DNA of 64,000 nucleotides from a bacterium (GTDB taxonomy: Bacteria; Patescibacteria; ABY1; JACQRZ01), in contig JAUYIE010000004.1 of assembly GCA_030688365.1 (NCBI GenBank), positions 6,565-70,564 on the forward strand, read 5' to 3'. This document shows positions 36,111 to 45,806 of the stretch, one piece after another. Under the pieces are notes generated by a model, which was not told the origin of the DNA, did no database searches, and worked only from the letters and a program-made list of their open reading frames with translations. Within the stretch, counting starts at the first letter, position 1, and the number at the start of each line of letters is the position of its first letter. The position numbers were made by a program, and so were the translations under genes.

Positions 36111-39100
36111 TTAGGGTTTGGTAGTACAATATGGGTTTATTGTACTGAAATGCTGTGGATCTTCAAGATTCATACATATTTCGTATCCAGTACCATCTGA
36201 AGTCTTATACGTATAGATATGAGAATCTTTCTGCGCCTTAGCAGCATCTGTTCGTAGAGCACTTTCAACATCGTTCCCATATCCAAAGTCACCATTTTGT
36301 GCGTTCCAACATGTCTTTTGATCAAATCCGGAGGGACACAATGGAAATGCCTTGCCTTCTACTTTTGCCAGTGGGTCAGCGGGAAGGGCTACACGTAATG
36401 CGTTACCTAAGGTACTTTGCCAGGACGGCCATGCTGATGTTGATTGTCCTTTTATAAAACTTCCGGAAGCAAGGGCAGGATACGGTATCGCATTATTTTT
36501 AGCATATTTACTCAACAAATACTGCATATCAGCCATATCTGAGAGACGATGTAAATCTCTTCTCATTATATCAGGATTGGTATCATGTGCAACACTCATC
36601 ACCAATTTCATATTTTGCAAAAGACTCGCAAAGATTTGTTGTGTACTACTTTTCGCGCCTACGTTATAGGAAAATGAAAGAATATAAAACACGTTATCCG
36701 TTCCTTGTATGAAAATGTATACACCCGTACTGTCACGAACAGCCTGATAACCATCAACGAGCGTTGAAGAAGGGCTTTCTTTCCCTGATTGATGTACGCG
36801 ATACCATTGATATGCTGAAAGCATATCATTATTTTTCGCAATACGAACTGCAATGACATCACTATTTTTGGTATCTACAATATTTAAATCCCCTTTTGTA
36901 GAATCAGCAAACGGAAAAATAAATTCTTGCTGAAATATTCCTCGATCAGTACTATTGGGATCTACCTGTATCGGCGGCTTTAGTAAACCAGGGAGTAAAT
37001 TTGTTGATGTATTTCCTCGGCAATAGTATGACTTAAAATTATATGCGGCAAGACCAGAAACATCTGTACTGTCAAATTCCCATAGTTCTGAACATAAGTA
37101 ACTTTTAATTGGAAAATGCTCGGTCTTCACTGGTCCTTTTGTTTGGCACTCTAGCTCCTTTTGAGTATCCGTGATTTTGTCCGGAGGATCACATGTTGGA
37201 TCACGTTGGGTCAACGTTACACTCATACTTGCATTACCACTCGTAGGCATTGCAGTCACCTCAAGAATTGATTGATTAGTTGCACCACTAAACTGAATAA
37301 TACTGTCACCTGTTAATTTCCACTCATATGATTGGACTACTATTTCAGAATCATCATAGGACATACCAACTGCCTGATACACATGCTGATTTCCTGGTTT
37401 AAAAGGATTTTGATCTCCAATACCACAATCATTACCGGCACAACTGATAAAATCAACATCATTAGCGGGTAATGAGTCACCATTAATGTAAATTAAAACG
37501 TGATCCAAAGGTGCAATCTCATCTCCAACATCAACCGGAATCAAAGAACCGTCGCCCCCATTGTCAGGAGGTGTGCTGTTGTCAGGAGGTGTGTCGTTGT
37601 CAGGAGGTGTGTCGTTGCATGTATATTCAGTAGATGTGACTTCAATAGTATCTAATGTACTATTTTTATTTGTATCAAGTCCTGTTTCAATTTTTCTTCC
37701 TGCATATGGACAATTACTTCCTTTCGGTTCATATGTATCTCTCACAAGACTAAAAATCTGATTATCACCAGACCCTGAATTGCACGCGTATTCAGTAGAG
37801 CTCACTTCGCTGGAATCCAACGTACCATTTCTATTTGTATCAAGACCAGTATCAGTCCTGCGTCCTCCATTTTGACAATGGGATCCTGGTGGTTCATCAC
37901 TGGCAGTAATGAGACGATTTATAGGTAACGGAGACGAACCACCATTATCATTGTCTCCAGACTGATTGGTTGGAGGAGGAGTATTGCACGCATATTTTGT
38001 AGAAGTGACCTCGTTAGGATCCAAGATACCATCTCTATCAGTATCCAGTCCTGACACTGTCTTCCTTCCTGCATACGGACAATTACTACCACTTGGTTCG
38101 TATGTATTTCTCACCAAATTATAGAGTGTATTGTTCCCGGAACCCGCATTACACGCATACGAGGTAGCAGTTACTTCTCTAGAATCCAGCACACCATTTC
38201 TATTTGTATCCAGACCGGCATCAGTCCTGCGTCCTCCATTTTGACAATGAGATCCTCTTGGCTCGCTGGTCACTCTTACAAGATTATTGAGGGGAAGTGT
38301 GGACGATCCTTGATTGGATGTTGGAGAAACGCCGTTAGGGGTAATTCCTCCCGTAATTTCAATATTATATTTTTTATTGCACTGCAACTGTGTCTTTGGA
38401 ATAAAACGAACTTCTGTGCGGGCATCATCACCGATTCCAACAGTGTTAAATTCAAAATGTCCATTTGCATTTGGTACTATTCTCATCCTGCTGCGCGCGC
38501 TTTCCTCATTGATTACCTGATTAAATGTCACCTTAATAATGCTATTGCAATAAGCGTTAGGAGATTTTGGTTGGACGTCAATCACTGCCACCTTCTTGGG
38601 TGTAGTGGCACATTTTGCATTTACACAATTATTGGATGAACATTGTTGTGGACTATAACACTTTCCTCCGATCGGCAATCCTCCTTGAACACATTTAGAC
38701 TCAAAACAGTTATTTGAGATACATTCGTTATTCGCACTACAACTTTCTCCAATTACCTTCAATACTGATTTACATGTACCTGAACTACACCATAACCCTT
38801 CCTTGCATTGAGTGTCCCATGTACAAGCAGCTGTTTCTCCAAGGTCCCCACGCACGCATTTATTCTCTTCACCACATACACCAGAACTACATTCTTCATT
38901 TTTTGAGCAAGATTCATTTAATTGCTTCAATTCACCTGTAAAAAAACTCCAGCGGTATGTACAAGAAATCACTGTGTTCACGCATGTACCAGTGGTTCTA
39001 AATGAACCATCACTACAACAAGTCCGCGACTGATCGCCTGCTGCTACATTACACCTGCCCACCTCAAACGGAACCGGATTACTCAAATTGTTATTTCCAT

Positions 39101-39740
39101 CTACAACACGAATATTTCCTGATGTAGTCAGCAAGACAGGTGTTACTGCTTCTATGTATTTATCAGACCAACCACCGGGTTGAATCGTGGCATCACCTTT
39201 GTCAACTACGAGACGACCTGTTGTCTTGGAAAAATTTTCTCCGTAAACCTTCACTGCAATACCTGCAGGGCCGTTATCGGGTGAAACTGCGCAAATGCCC
39301 GGTGTGGGTGGTGCAGATGTAACAGTAAAAGTATTTGAGTATGATGCGACTTGGCTATCCGCCCGATATACCTTGATCGTATATTGCCCGGTTTCAAGAC
39401 CTTGCGGTACCTTTGCGATCAGATAAGAGTTATGCCATGTTTGACCTTCACAACCACTCACGTTTGGTTTGTCTGACGGTACCTCAAGCCCGCGACGTAC
39501 AAAAACCACTTTACCGGGTGTGGATCCAAAATATTGTCCTTGAAGCGTCATATACTGTCCTTTTCCACCAGACTCTGGCCAAATCTTTGAAATTCTAGGA
39601 GCCCCAATACTAACAGAATCCTCTGCAAAAAGCGCATATGGTGATCGCATCAATAAAAAACCTACTAGTGCAACTGCAATAACACTGCCAAGTATACCAC
39701 CTATCGTCATCGTATGAATTGAAAAACGAAATTTGTTCAT
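36111..39740 (-). CDS. Giant surface protein with IPT/TIG, Cys-rich and repeat domains
   Basis: 1,209 residues from the ATG at 39740 (immediately after the upstream stop). N-terminal membrane anchor, two IPT/TIG Ig-like domains (about 45-225; WPESGGKGQYMTLQGQYFG and VSPDNGPAGIAVKVYGENF), a dickkopf-like Cys-rich section (about 250-385) with repeated C-x5-C-x4-C spacing, an Ig-like Big_5-type domain, then four copies of a 45-residue repeat (LVRxTxEPxGSxCxNxGRRTDxGLDTNRNG form). A (TPPDN)n linker and a large C-terminal domain follow. Long, secreted, many disulfides: an adhesin or host-contact protein is the likely role. Its N-terminal half depends on a disulfide system (DsbA/DipZ at 25-28 kb). 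Confidence 0.85.
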   Translation of the reverse strand: MNKFRFSIHTMTIGGILGSVIAVALVGFLLMRSPYALFAEDSVSIGAPRISKIWPESGGKGQYMTLQGQYFGSTPGKVVFVRRGLEVPSDKPNVSGCEGQTWHNSYLIAKVPQGLETGQYTIKVYRADSQVASYSNTFTVTSAPPTPGICAVSPDNGPAGIAVKVYGENFSKTTGRLVVDKGDATIQPGGWSDKYIEAVTPVLLTTSGNIRVVDGNNNLSNPVPFEVGRCNVAAGDQSRTCCSDGSFRTTGTCVNTVISCTYRWSFFTGELKQLNESCSKNEECSSGVCGEENKCVRGDLGETAACTWDTQCKEGLWCSSGTCKSVLKVIGESCSANNECISNNCFESKCVQGGLPIGGKCYSPQQCSSNNCVNAKCATTPKKVAVIDVQPKSPNAYCNSIIKVTFNQVINEESARSRMRIVPNANGHFEFNTVGIGDDARTEVRFIPKTQLQCNKKYNIEITGGITPNGVSPTSNQGSSTLPLNNLVRVTSEPRGSHCQNGGRRTDAGLDTNRNGVLDSREVTATSYACNAGSGNNTLYNLVRNTYEPSGSNCPYAGRKTVSGLDTDRDGILDPNEVTSTKYACNTPPPTNQSGDNDNGGSSPLPINRLITASDEPPGSHCQNGGRRTDTGLDTNRNGTLDSSEVSSTEYACNSGSGDNQIFSLVRDTYEPKGSNCPYAGRKIETGLDTNKNSTLDTIEVTSTEYTCNDTPPDNDTPPDNSTPPDNGGDGSLIPVDVGDEIAPLDHVLIYINGDSLPANDVDFISCAGNDCGIGDQNPFKPGNQHVYQAVGMSYDDSEIVVQSYEWKLTGDSIIQFSGATNQSILEVTAMPTSGNASMSVTLTQRDPTCDPPDKITDTQKELECQTKGPVKTEHFPIKSYLCSELWEFDSTDVSGLAAYNFKSYYCRGNTSTNLLPGLLKPPIQVDPNSTDRGIFQQEFIFPFADSTKGDLNIVDTKNSDVIAVRIAKNNDMLSAYQWYRVHQSGKESPSSTLVDGYQAVRDSTGVYIFIQGTDNVFYILSFSYNVGAKSSTQQIFASLLQNMKLVMSVAHDTNPDIMRRDLHRLSDMADMQYLLSKYAKNNAIPYPALASGSFIKGQSTSAWPSWQSTLGNALRVALPADPLAKVEGKAFPLCPSGFDQKTCWNAQNGDFGYGNDVESALRTDAAKAQKDSHIYTYKTSDGTGYEICMNLEDPQHFSTINPYCTTKP
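37561..37614. repeat. Three tandem 18-bp units inside the giant gene
   Basis: Three consecutive 18-bp units (TTGTCAGGAGGTGTG followed by CTG, TCG, TCG) encode the Thr-Pro-Pro-Asp-Asn-type linker. Direct tandem repeats of whole codons are prone to length change. Confidence 0.8.
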
Positions 39741-39745
39741 AAAAA

Positions 39746-41311
39746 TTATTGCAAAGGACCCACGCAGGATGCAAAACAATTTTGATATATATCGCGCGCT
39801 TGATTATTTACTTCTGGAGAATAAGTAGTATCCTCTTTTAAGATATCATGCAAAATCTTTGAAACTGTTTGTTTTTTTTCTAAATCTAAATCACTGTCAA
39901 CTGAATATTGCAATCCTCGATCAAGTATGATCGATGACTTGTTCAATGTACTCAAATCCATAATCTTTGAAAAATGAATTTCTATCGGTGCAACACGATC
40001 AACGCGACTTCCATTTCTGCCTGGTATAACAGAAACAATTGTCGGCATAGTCGTATCTATATTGTTATTTGTAGAGAACGACCATATATAATCATCCTCA
40101 TTTGTACCCTGTGCGATACCATCCTTCTTGGTACCTCCCTCTCCCCCACCATCTAACGAATTTCCCTGGGTATCCACTATTCCGTCAGGTGGCGTTGCAG
40201 CAAGATTTGGAGCACTACCATCGCGTGGATTTTTGATGGTCGCGGTTTTGATTCGTACGCTAATATGGTCGCTGACCGGTAAGCAAAATATTCGTTCATT
40301 ACATTGATTTGATCCACATACACTATCGGACGTAAACATCAATGTCTTATAATTATTATATATCCCAACACTTCCCAAAATGGGCTTTTGAGATTTGACA
40401 TCAGTCAGCTGGATAAAACTACTTTTAAGTGCTGTCGGGTCAAGCGCCTTGGAAAACGTCATTTGGACCAAAGAATTACGAGAGGAAGAGTCCTTTCCTG
40501 ATACAGGAAATACCGATACAACGTATGGTGGGTCGGTATCAATAGTGTTTCCAACGTAAAATACCCATGAATATGTACCTGTACCACCCAGCATGGAAGT
40601 GTGCTGACTGTTTTGAACCGATGACAAAATAGTTAATTTATACTTTGTTGATGGTTCGTCCGATGAACCTAAAAGCTCATCGGGACTGATCTTCAAGGTT
40701 TTTTTATCCTCACCAACCGTCACATGCGCTACGGTCAATTCACCTTGTGGTGCATCATCCGCTTGTAATTGTTGAATGGTGATGGCATCTTTTTTTAAAA
40801 CTCCCTGACCATCACCTACGCTTGTTCCATTCACTTCTTCAATAAATGTAACCAAAATAGATACGTTTCTCGCAACATTTCGTTGGTCGCGCAACGGATA
40901 ATGTTGTGCAATTTTGGATGAAGGTCCAAGAGAATCGCCAAAACCCCCTTCAATTTGAAAACTCTCCGGTGATTTTACTATTGAGGATTGTTTGGGGCTT
41001 CTTGACATAAAAAATGTAATCAAAGCAAACAAAAGTAGGCAGATTACAAGCGCTATGCCTGATATAAATACTAGTCTCTTTGAACGCTCAAATTCAAACA
41101 CATCATCGCGCACACGTCGCATCTGAATAAACCCATATATTACCACACCCAAGGATACAATACTCCCGACAAGCCAAACAATCTGTAAAATTCGCAATAC
41201 AGTAGACCCAGATCCAAGAGCAGATGATTCGGCGGCGTATACACCAAACGGGAGCACGGCAATTGCCAATACCCCCAAAAGGAATACAAATAATCTCTTT
41301 GCGACACGCAT
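39746..41311 (-). CDS. Secreted protein with Ig-like (Big_5) domains
   Basis: 521 residues. A signal peptide or first membrane segment (about 7-26), further helices at about 41-63 and 80-105, then an extracytoplasmic region with two Big_5-like domains, including phrases VVSVFPVSGKDSSSRNSLVQMTFSKALDPT and TIVSVIPGRNGSRVDRVAPIEIHFSKIMD (shown partly). It immediately precedes the giant surface gene, whose start follows its stop by 5 bp. Both probably work on the cell surface. The signal segments and Cys residues (few) suggest a membrane-anchored protein. Confidence 0.8.
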   Translation of the reverse strand: MRVAKRLFVFLLGVLAIAVLPFGVYAAESSALGSGSTVLRILQIVWLVGSIVSLGVVIYGFIQMRRVRDDVFEFERSKRLVFISGIALVICLLLFALITFFMSRSPKQSSIVKSPESFQIEGGFGDSLGPSSKIAQHYPLRDQRNVARNVSILVTFIEEVNGTSVGDGQGVLKKDAITIQQLQADDAPQGELTVAHVTVGEDKKTLKISPDELLGSSDEPSTKYKLTILSSVQNSQHTSMLGGTGTYSWVFYVGNTIDTDPPYVVSVFPVSGKDSSSRNSLVQMTFSKALDPTALKSSFIQLTDVKSQKPILGSVGIYNNYKTLMFTSDSVCGSNQCNERIFCLPVSDHISVRIKTATIKNPRDGSAPNLAATPPDGIVDTQGNSLDGGGEGGTKKDGIAQGTNEDDYIWSFSTNNNIDTTMPTIVSVIPGRNGSRVDRVAPIEIHFSKIMDLSTLNKSSIILDRGLQYSVDSDLDLEKKQTVSKILHDILKEDTTYSPEVNNQARDIYQNCFASCVGPLQ

Positions 41312-41322
41312 GGGTTCGTAAT

Positions 41323-41772
41323 CTATTGTATGAGTTCGTCTATAATAGGAATTACGTCGTTACCTTGAGCACGAGCCCCAATTTCTTTCATAACAGCACC
41401 CATCAGTGGACCCTTCGTTACAGGACGACCTTGTTCCTTTATTTCATTATACACCTTTTGTGCGATAACACGAATCTCATCGGACGAAAGCGATGCAGGA
41501 AGATAAGACTGTACGATTGTGATTTCCTCTTTCGTGCTCGTAGCAAGATCAGTGCGCGATGCGGCTATGAAATCAGACAATGAATCATTTAATTTTTTAT
41601 ATTCTTTACGAATAACGTTTAGAACATCGTCATCTGACAATTCACCACTAGAATCAATTGCAGCATTTTTAATTGCTGCTCGAAGTTGTCGCAATACAAC
41701 AAGCTCATGTGCCCTCTTTTCTTTCATTGCCACAATCATATCTTCGTGAATACGCGTTTCAAGAGGAGACAT
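41323..41772 (-). CDS. yqeY: GatB/YqeY domain protein
   Basis: 149 residues, the standard size of YqeY. Typical segments include MKEKRAHELVVLRQLRAAIKNAAID and the C-terminal KGPLMGAVMKEIGARAQGND. The family is related to the tail domain of GatB and is often next to rpsU, as here (13 bp spacing to rpsU). Function is not fully known. Confidence 0.95.
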   Translation of the reverse strand: MSPLETRIHEDMIVAMKEKRAHELVVLRQLRAAIKNAAIDSSGELSDDDVLNVIRKEYKKLNDSLSDFIAASRTDLATSTKEEITIVQSYLPASLSSDEIRVIAQKVYNEIKEQGRPVTKGPLMGAVMKEIGARAQGNDVIPIIDELIQ

Positions 41773-41785
41773 AAAAATGAAGCTA

Positions 41786-42040
41786 TTAATTCAATTTAAG
41801 AATTGCTTTTGCGCCAGGAAACTGATCTTTGACTTTGCCGGTACGTGTAAGATAGTCTAGCTTATCTTGGATTTTTTTGCGTCGTAATGCAGTTTCTTTC
41901 AACGCGCGTTTATTTTTTCCACGTTGAAAAAAGCGGATTTTACGCGCCTGTAACACGCGACCACTTAGTTTGACATCACTAGTGAATCTTCGATAAAAAC
42001 TTTCAAATGATTCCTTTGGTTTGCGTTTGACTTCAGACAT
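41786..42040 (-). CDS. rpsU: 30S ribosomal protein S21
   Basis: 84 residues, about 14 longer than E. coli S21 because of a C-terminal extension. The core ESFYRRFTSDVKLSG and ARKIRFFQRGKNKRALKETALRRK fit the family. The rpsU-yqeY order is conserved in many bacteria. It binds at the platform of the small subunit near the anti-Shine-Dalgarno. Confidence 0.92.
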   Translation of the reverse strand: MSEVKRKPKESFESFYRRFTSDVKLSGRVLQARKIRFFQRGKNKRALKETALRRKKIQDKLDYLTRTGKVKDQFPGAKAILKLN

Positions 42041-42065
42041 GTAAATTCACCTCACTTTCATTTGG

Positions 42066-43463
42066 CTACAAATTAGATTGCGGGTCTTCTGACACAGACT
42101 CCATTTTCTTCTTTAATATAGGGACAATTTTTTTTATGTCAACTACTTCTTGTTCTCCACCCTCCATATTTCTGATAATAATCGTACCATCCAGAAGCTC
42201 TTTTTGCCCTAAAATCAAAGTAAAACGAACATTTAGCTTATTTGCAAGCTCAAGTTGTGCCTTTAAACTGTCCTTTGCAAATCCTTCAGCAACGGCAAAT
42301 TCTTCACTGACTAAATTTTCATACAAGACCATAGACTGACGTTTTGCTTGTTCACCTAGTTGAGCAAAAAAGATATCAACAGGAGCACGAACAGGCAATA
42401 CAGACTCATCACCATCATGTATCATTTGTTTCAATCGATTGACGATACGTTCTATTCCCAAACCAAATCCGCATCCAGGTGTAGGTCTTCCCCCCAGAAC
42501 CTCAATGAGATTGTCATACCTCCCTCCACCTCCCAATGCCAATCCAGGGACTTCTTCTTCCTCTTGTAGAAGATAAAATTCAAAAACAGTACGCGTATAA
42601 TAATCAAACCCTCGTACAAGATAGGAATTCAAGGAATATGGAATCTCAAGGACATCCAAAAATTCCAATACCTTTTCAAAGTGCGTTTTACATTCATCAC
42701 ACAAATAATCTACTATTTGCGGTGCACCATTTTTTATAGGTTGACATTGTTCTACTTTACAATCAAGAAGACGTAATGGGTTCTTTGTTAAGCGTCGTTT
42801 GCAATCTTCACAAACATGAGAACGTTTTGACTTATAATATTCAGTAAGTTCTTCCTTATATACTCCTCTACAAACCAAACATCCAATACTGTTGATTTGC
42901 AACATCACAGGAATAGACAATGTCTTATATAATTTATATGCGATTAAAATAAGTTGCGCGTCCACTGCCGGATTTGATTCACCAATAACTTCACAATCAA
43001 ATTGATTGTGCTGTCGATAACGATCTGCTTGTGGCTTTTCGTGACGAAATAATGAACCGATAGAGTACATTTTAATAGGTTGTGGCATATTCCACATTCC
43101 ATGTTCAATGTATGCGCGCGCGACGCCGGCAGTAAACTCTGGACGCATTGTTACGCTGTCACCTCCTAGATCAGTAAACGTATACATTTCCTTCTCAACA
43201 ATGTCAGTAAGTTTACCAACACTGTGTGTATACAATGATGTTGGTTCCAGAATCGGTGTATCGATGCGTTCAAAACCATATTGTGTCGCAATCATACGTG
43301 CGGTATCTCGAATATGCTCCCACATTGCTTGATCAATCGGTAATACATCTTTCATTCCTTTTATCAATTGCGGAGTTTTGGACATGGTCTGCAACTGTAT
43401 CGTTGGTGATACAGGTACAATGCTGGGCTCATCATCTGCATCATTTTTCTTTTTTTTAGGCAT
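42066..43463 (-). CDS. hisS: Histidyl-tRNA synthetase
   Basis: 465 residues; N-terminal Lys/Asp-rich extension of about 25 residues, so the in-frame ATG 26 codons later is another possible start. Class II motifs: motif 1 around GMKDVLPIDQAMWEHI, motif 2 GSLFRHEKPQADRYRQHNQ, motif 3 FGLGIERI. Zinc-like CxxC pairs (CLVCRG, CEDCKR, CDECK) are visible in the insertion region, an unusual amount of cysteines for HisRS. C-terminal anticodon domain (about 350-460). Confidence 0.95.
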   Translation of the reverse strand: MPKKKKNDADDEPSIVPVSPTIQLQTMSKTPQLIKGMKDVLPIDQAMWEHIRDTARMIATQYGFERIDTPILEPTSLYTHSVGKLTDIVEKEMYTFTDLGGDSVTMRPEFTAGVARAYIEHGMWNMPQPIKMYSIGSLFRHEKPQADRYRQHNQFDCEVIGESNPAVDAQLILIAYKLYKTLSIPVMLQINSIGCLVCRGVYKEELTEYYKSKRSHVCEDCKRRLTKNPLRLLDCKVEQCQPIKNGAPQIVDYLCDECKTHFEKVLEFLDVLEIPYSLNSYLVRGFDYYTRTVFEFYLLQEEEEVPGLALGGGGRYDNLIEVLGGRPTPGCGFGLGIERIVNRLKQMIHDGDESVLPVRAPVDIFFAQLGEQAKRQSMVLYENLVSEEFAVAEGFAKDSLKAQLELANKLNVRFTLILGQKELLDGTIIIRNMEGGEQEVVDIKKIVPILKKKMESVSEDPQSNL

Positions 43464-43482
43464 ATATTTTTAAAAGTAAATG

Positions 43483-44121
43483 TTATTTGTAAGAGAGAAT
43501 CGCGCTTGAGAGTCCGGACGTAACGATGTTGGTATTATATTGTGGTTTGAGAAAAAAATGAAACTTATCTATAGGCAGGCCTCGCAATACTACCCTGCCA
43601 ACGATCGCCGATGGTTTGATAGGGCCAAATCGCCGAGAGTCATAACTTACTGGACGATTATCACCAAGGACAAAGTACTCGTCATTTTGTAATGTTGTAC
43701 GTACGCCTGGAGATACGCCGTGCAGTGGGGTATACTCACTCTCATCCAACAAAATTCCGTCGGGATGTTCTATATTAAAAATTGTAACTGCATCATCGGT
43801 TACATCTACTGTTTCTCCCGGTAATCCGACAACACGCTTGATAAAATATTTTCTATCACCTTCATTATGTGCAAAAACGACTACATCTCCGCGTGCAGGT
43901 TTTCTAAAATGATAGGATATTTCATCAACCAATAAATAATCATTACCGTCAAATGTTGGGTACATGGACAATCCCTTTACATAAAAAGGTTGAACCACAA
44001 AAAGTCGAATTGGCAAAATGATTGCCGAGGCAATGATGACAATCTTAATCAATTCGCCTACATATTCAGCAACATGTCCCCACGACGTAGTTGATGTTTT
44101 TTTTAATGATGTAAAATCCAT
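43483..44121 (-). CDS. lepB: Signal peptidase I
   Basis: 212 residues from the ATG at 44121; a TTG 6 codons upstream is less likely. N-terminal anchor (about 23-45), catalytic Ser S52 in KGLSMYPTF, catalytic Lys K95 in KYFIKRVVGLPG, and the box E motif GDNRPVSYDSRRFG. It cleaves signal peptides of exported proteins, such as those of the surface proteins above. It follows tRNA-Val (same strand) and precedes hisS. Confidence 0.95.
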   Translation of the reverse strand: MDFTSLKKTSTTSWGHVAEYVGELIKIVIIASAIILPIRLFVVQPFYVKGLSMYPTFDGNDYLLVDEISYHFRKPARGDVVVFAHNEGDRKYFIKRVVGLPGETVDVTDDAVTIFNIEHPDGILLDESEYTPLHGVSPGVRTTLQNDEYFVLGDNRPVSYDSRRFGPIKPSAIVGRVVLRGLPIDKFHFFLKPQYNTNIVTSGLSSAILSYK

Positions 44122-44196
44122 GAAACAATCACTATACAAATAGAACTATATAATATCGCGCTATCATACAAATATAAAGTATACTCTCGTAGTCTA

Positions 44197-44272
44197 TGGT
44201 GGGCCCGAGAGGAATTGAACCTCTGACCTTTCGGATGTGAACCGAACGCTCTAACCCCTGAGCTACGAGCCC
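44197..44272 (-). tRNA. tRNA-Val (anticodon CAC)
   Basis: Minus-strand cloverleaf: acceptor GGGCTCG/CGGGCCC (one T-G wobble), D-stem GCTC/GAGC, anticodon stem TTCGG/CCGAA with loop TTCACAT giving CAC, T-stem AGAGG/CCTCT. The 3' ACCA is encoded (44197-44200). Confidence 0.96.
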
Positions 44273-44308
44273 AAACCGGATTGCATCCACCTCTGTAGTG
44301 ATACACCT

Positions 44309-44360
44309 ATAATATCACGCAATATGTCGTATTGCAAGGTATACGCTTTTGGCCTATACT
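44309..44360. promoter_or_regulatory. Symmetric divergent promoters sharing one palindromic -35
   Basis: The palindrome TTGCAA at 44332-44337 serves both directions. On the minus strand it is followed after 17 nt by TATTAT (44309-44314), for tRNA-Val. On the plus strand it is followed after 17 nt by TATACT (44355-44360) for the LCP gene. The two promoters are physically one element. Confidence 0.7.
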
Positions 44361-44369
44361 GTCTTAAGT

Positions 44370-45806
44370 ATGAAACAGGTTCACATCAATCTTTTAGACG
44401 CATCAGTAGCGTCCTCGTATACTGCGCCAGCCATTGCACTTCAACCTCATAAAACGCGCCGTTCGCTGACGACAAAACTTCTAATTATCATGTTTGGTAT
44501 CAGTTTGTTTACAAGTGGTGCCTCTGTTTTTTCGTACCAAACTTCTCAAAACAGCGAATCAGGCGTTGGTGCATTTGGCACATTACACCTTTTTGGCACA
44601 TTGCTGAATTTTTCAGAACATGCGGATAAACTACTTGACGGAGAAAGAGATGGACGCATCAACATTTTATTATTGGGAATTGGTGGAGAAGGCCATGATG
44701 GCGCAAATCTCACCGATACGATCATGATTGCCAGTATTGATCCTCAAACAAGTCAAGTGGCACTAGTATCTCTTCCCCGTGATTTGTTGGTCAGTATTCC
44801 CGGATATGGGTGGAATAAAATCAATAATGCACATGCGTACGGCGAGGCACAACGGCCCGGATATGGTCCTGAATTGGCGGCACAAGTAGTTAGTTCCACA
44901 TTGCATATACCTATCAATTACTATGTCCGCGTTGATTTCAGTGGATTTGAAAGAGCTGTTGACTTAGTGGGGGGTGTTGATGTCGTAGTAGATCAACCGT
45001 TCACTGATTATACATACCCAACACTAGACAAAAAATATCAAACGGTACACTTTGATGCTGGACCACAGTTATTGAATGGTATTCATGCACTGCAGTTCGT
45101 ACGTTCACGCCATAGTATGATGAATAATGAAGGTTCAGATTTTGCCCGTAGCAAACGTCAACAAAAAGTAATCATGGCTCTCAAAGACCGAATACTTTCA
45201 AAAGCTTTTTTGCTTAATCCACAAAATATAAACGAGTTACTTTCAACATTGGACCAAAACGTCATAACTAATATGCAAACATGGGAGATATTAAAGTTAG
45301 CAAAATATGCGCCTTCAATTAAGTACGATAATCTCATAACACTTGTTTTTGACGACGGAGTGCCGGGATATCTTCACTCTGCCATCACTGATGAAGGTGC
45401 ATATATTCTTCGGCCAAATGATGGGACATTTAATGCTATGAGTCTCGCAGTACAAAACATTTTTGATACTCTTACTACTGCTCAAGACAAGACAAAACTC
45501 TCGCCTACTCTTATTGTGAAAAATGGCACTCACATCACTGGCCTGGCATCAAAAGTATCTGATGAGCTCAAATTAGCCGGCTTTGACGTCGCATATGTGG
45601 GAAACTCTATTGATCAAACACAGACAAAAAATATTATCTATGATTTTACATACGGAAAAAAAGATGAGGCGCTTACGCGATTAAAGAAAAAACTAAATGC
45701 AAACGTGATTGTTGGTACGTCGCCAGAAACAGATGCAAATAGTGCAAATGTAGATTTTCTTATCGTCCTTGGCTCTATGATCTCCAGCAGTCAATCTAGT
45801 AACTAA
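44370..45806 (+). CDS. LytR-CpsA-Psr (LCP) family protein
   Basis: 478 residues from the ATG at 44370. The ATG lies 10 nt from the -10 box, so the mRNA is almost leaderless. One membrane anchor (about 38-60), then the LCP domain (about 85-255) with landmarks NILLLGIGGEGHDGANLTD, VALVSLPRDLLVSI, INNAHAYGEAQRPGYG, VDLVGGVDVVV and HALQFVRSRH. LCP proteins attach glycopolymers to peptidoglycan. A C-terminal LytR_C domain (about 375-470) begins ILVKNGTHITGLA-like (here LIVKNGTHITGLA). It overlaps the PEGA gene by 4 bp, tail to tail. Confidence 0.93.
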   Translation: MKQVHINLLDASVASSYTAPAIALQPHKTRRSLTTKLLIIMFGISLFTSGASVFSYQTSQNSESGVGAFGTLHLFGTLLNFSEHADKLLDGERDGRINILLLGIGGEGHDGANLTDTIMIASIDPQTSQVALVSLPRDLLVSIPGYGWNKINNAHAYGEAQRPGYGPELAAQVVSSTLHIPINYYVRVDFSGFERAVDLVGGVDVVVDQPFTDYTYPTLDKKYQTVHFDAGPQLLNGIHALQFVRSRHSMMNNEGSDFARSKRQQKVIMALKDRILSKAFLLNPQNINELLSTLDQNVITNMQTWEILKLAKYAPSIKYDNLITLVFDDGVPGYLHSAITDEGAYILRPNDGTFNAMSLAVQNIFDTLTTAQDKTKLSPTLIVKNGTHITGLASKVSDELKLAGFDVAYVGNSIDQTQTKNIIYDFTYGKKDEALTRLKKKLNANVIVGTSPETDANSANVDFLIVLGSMISSSQSSN

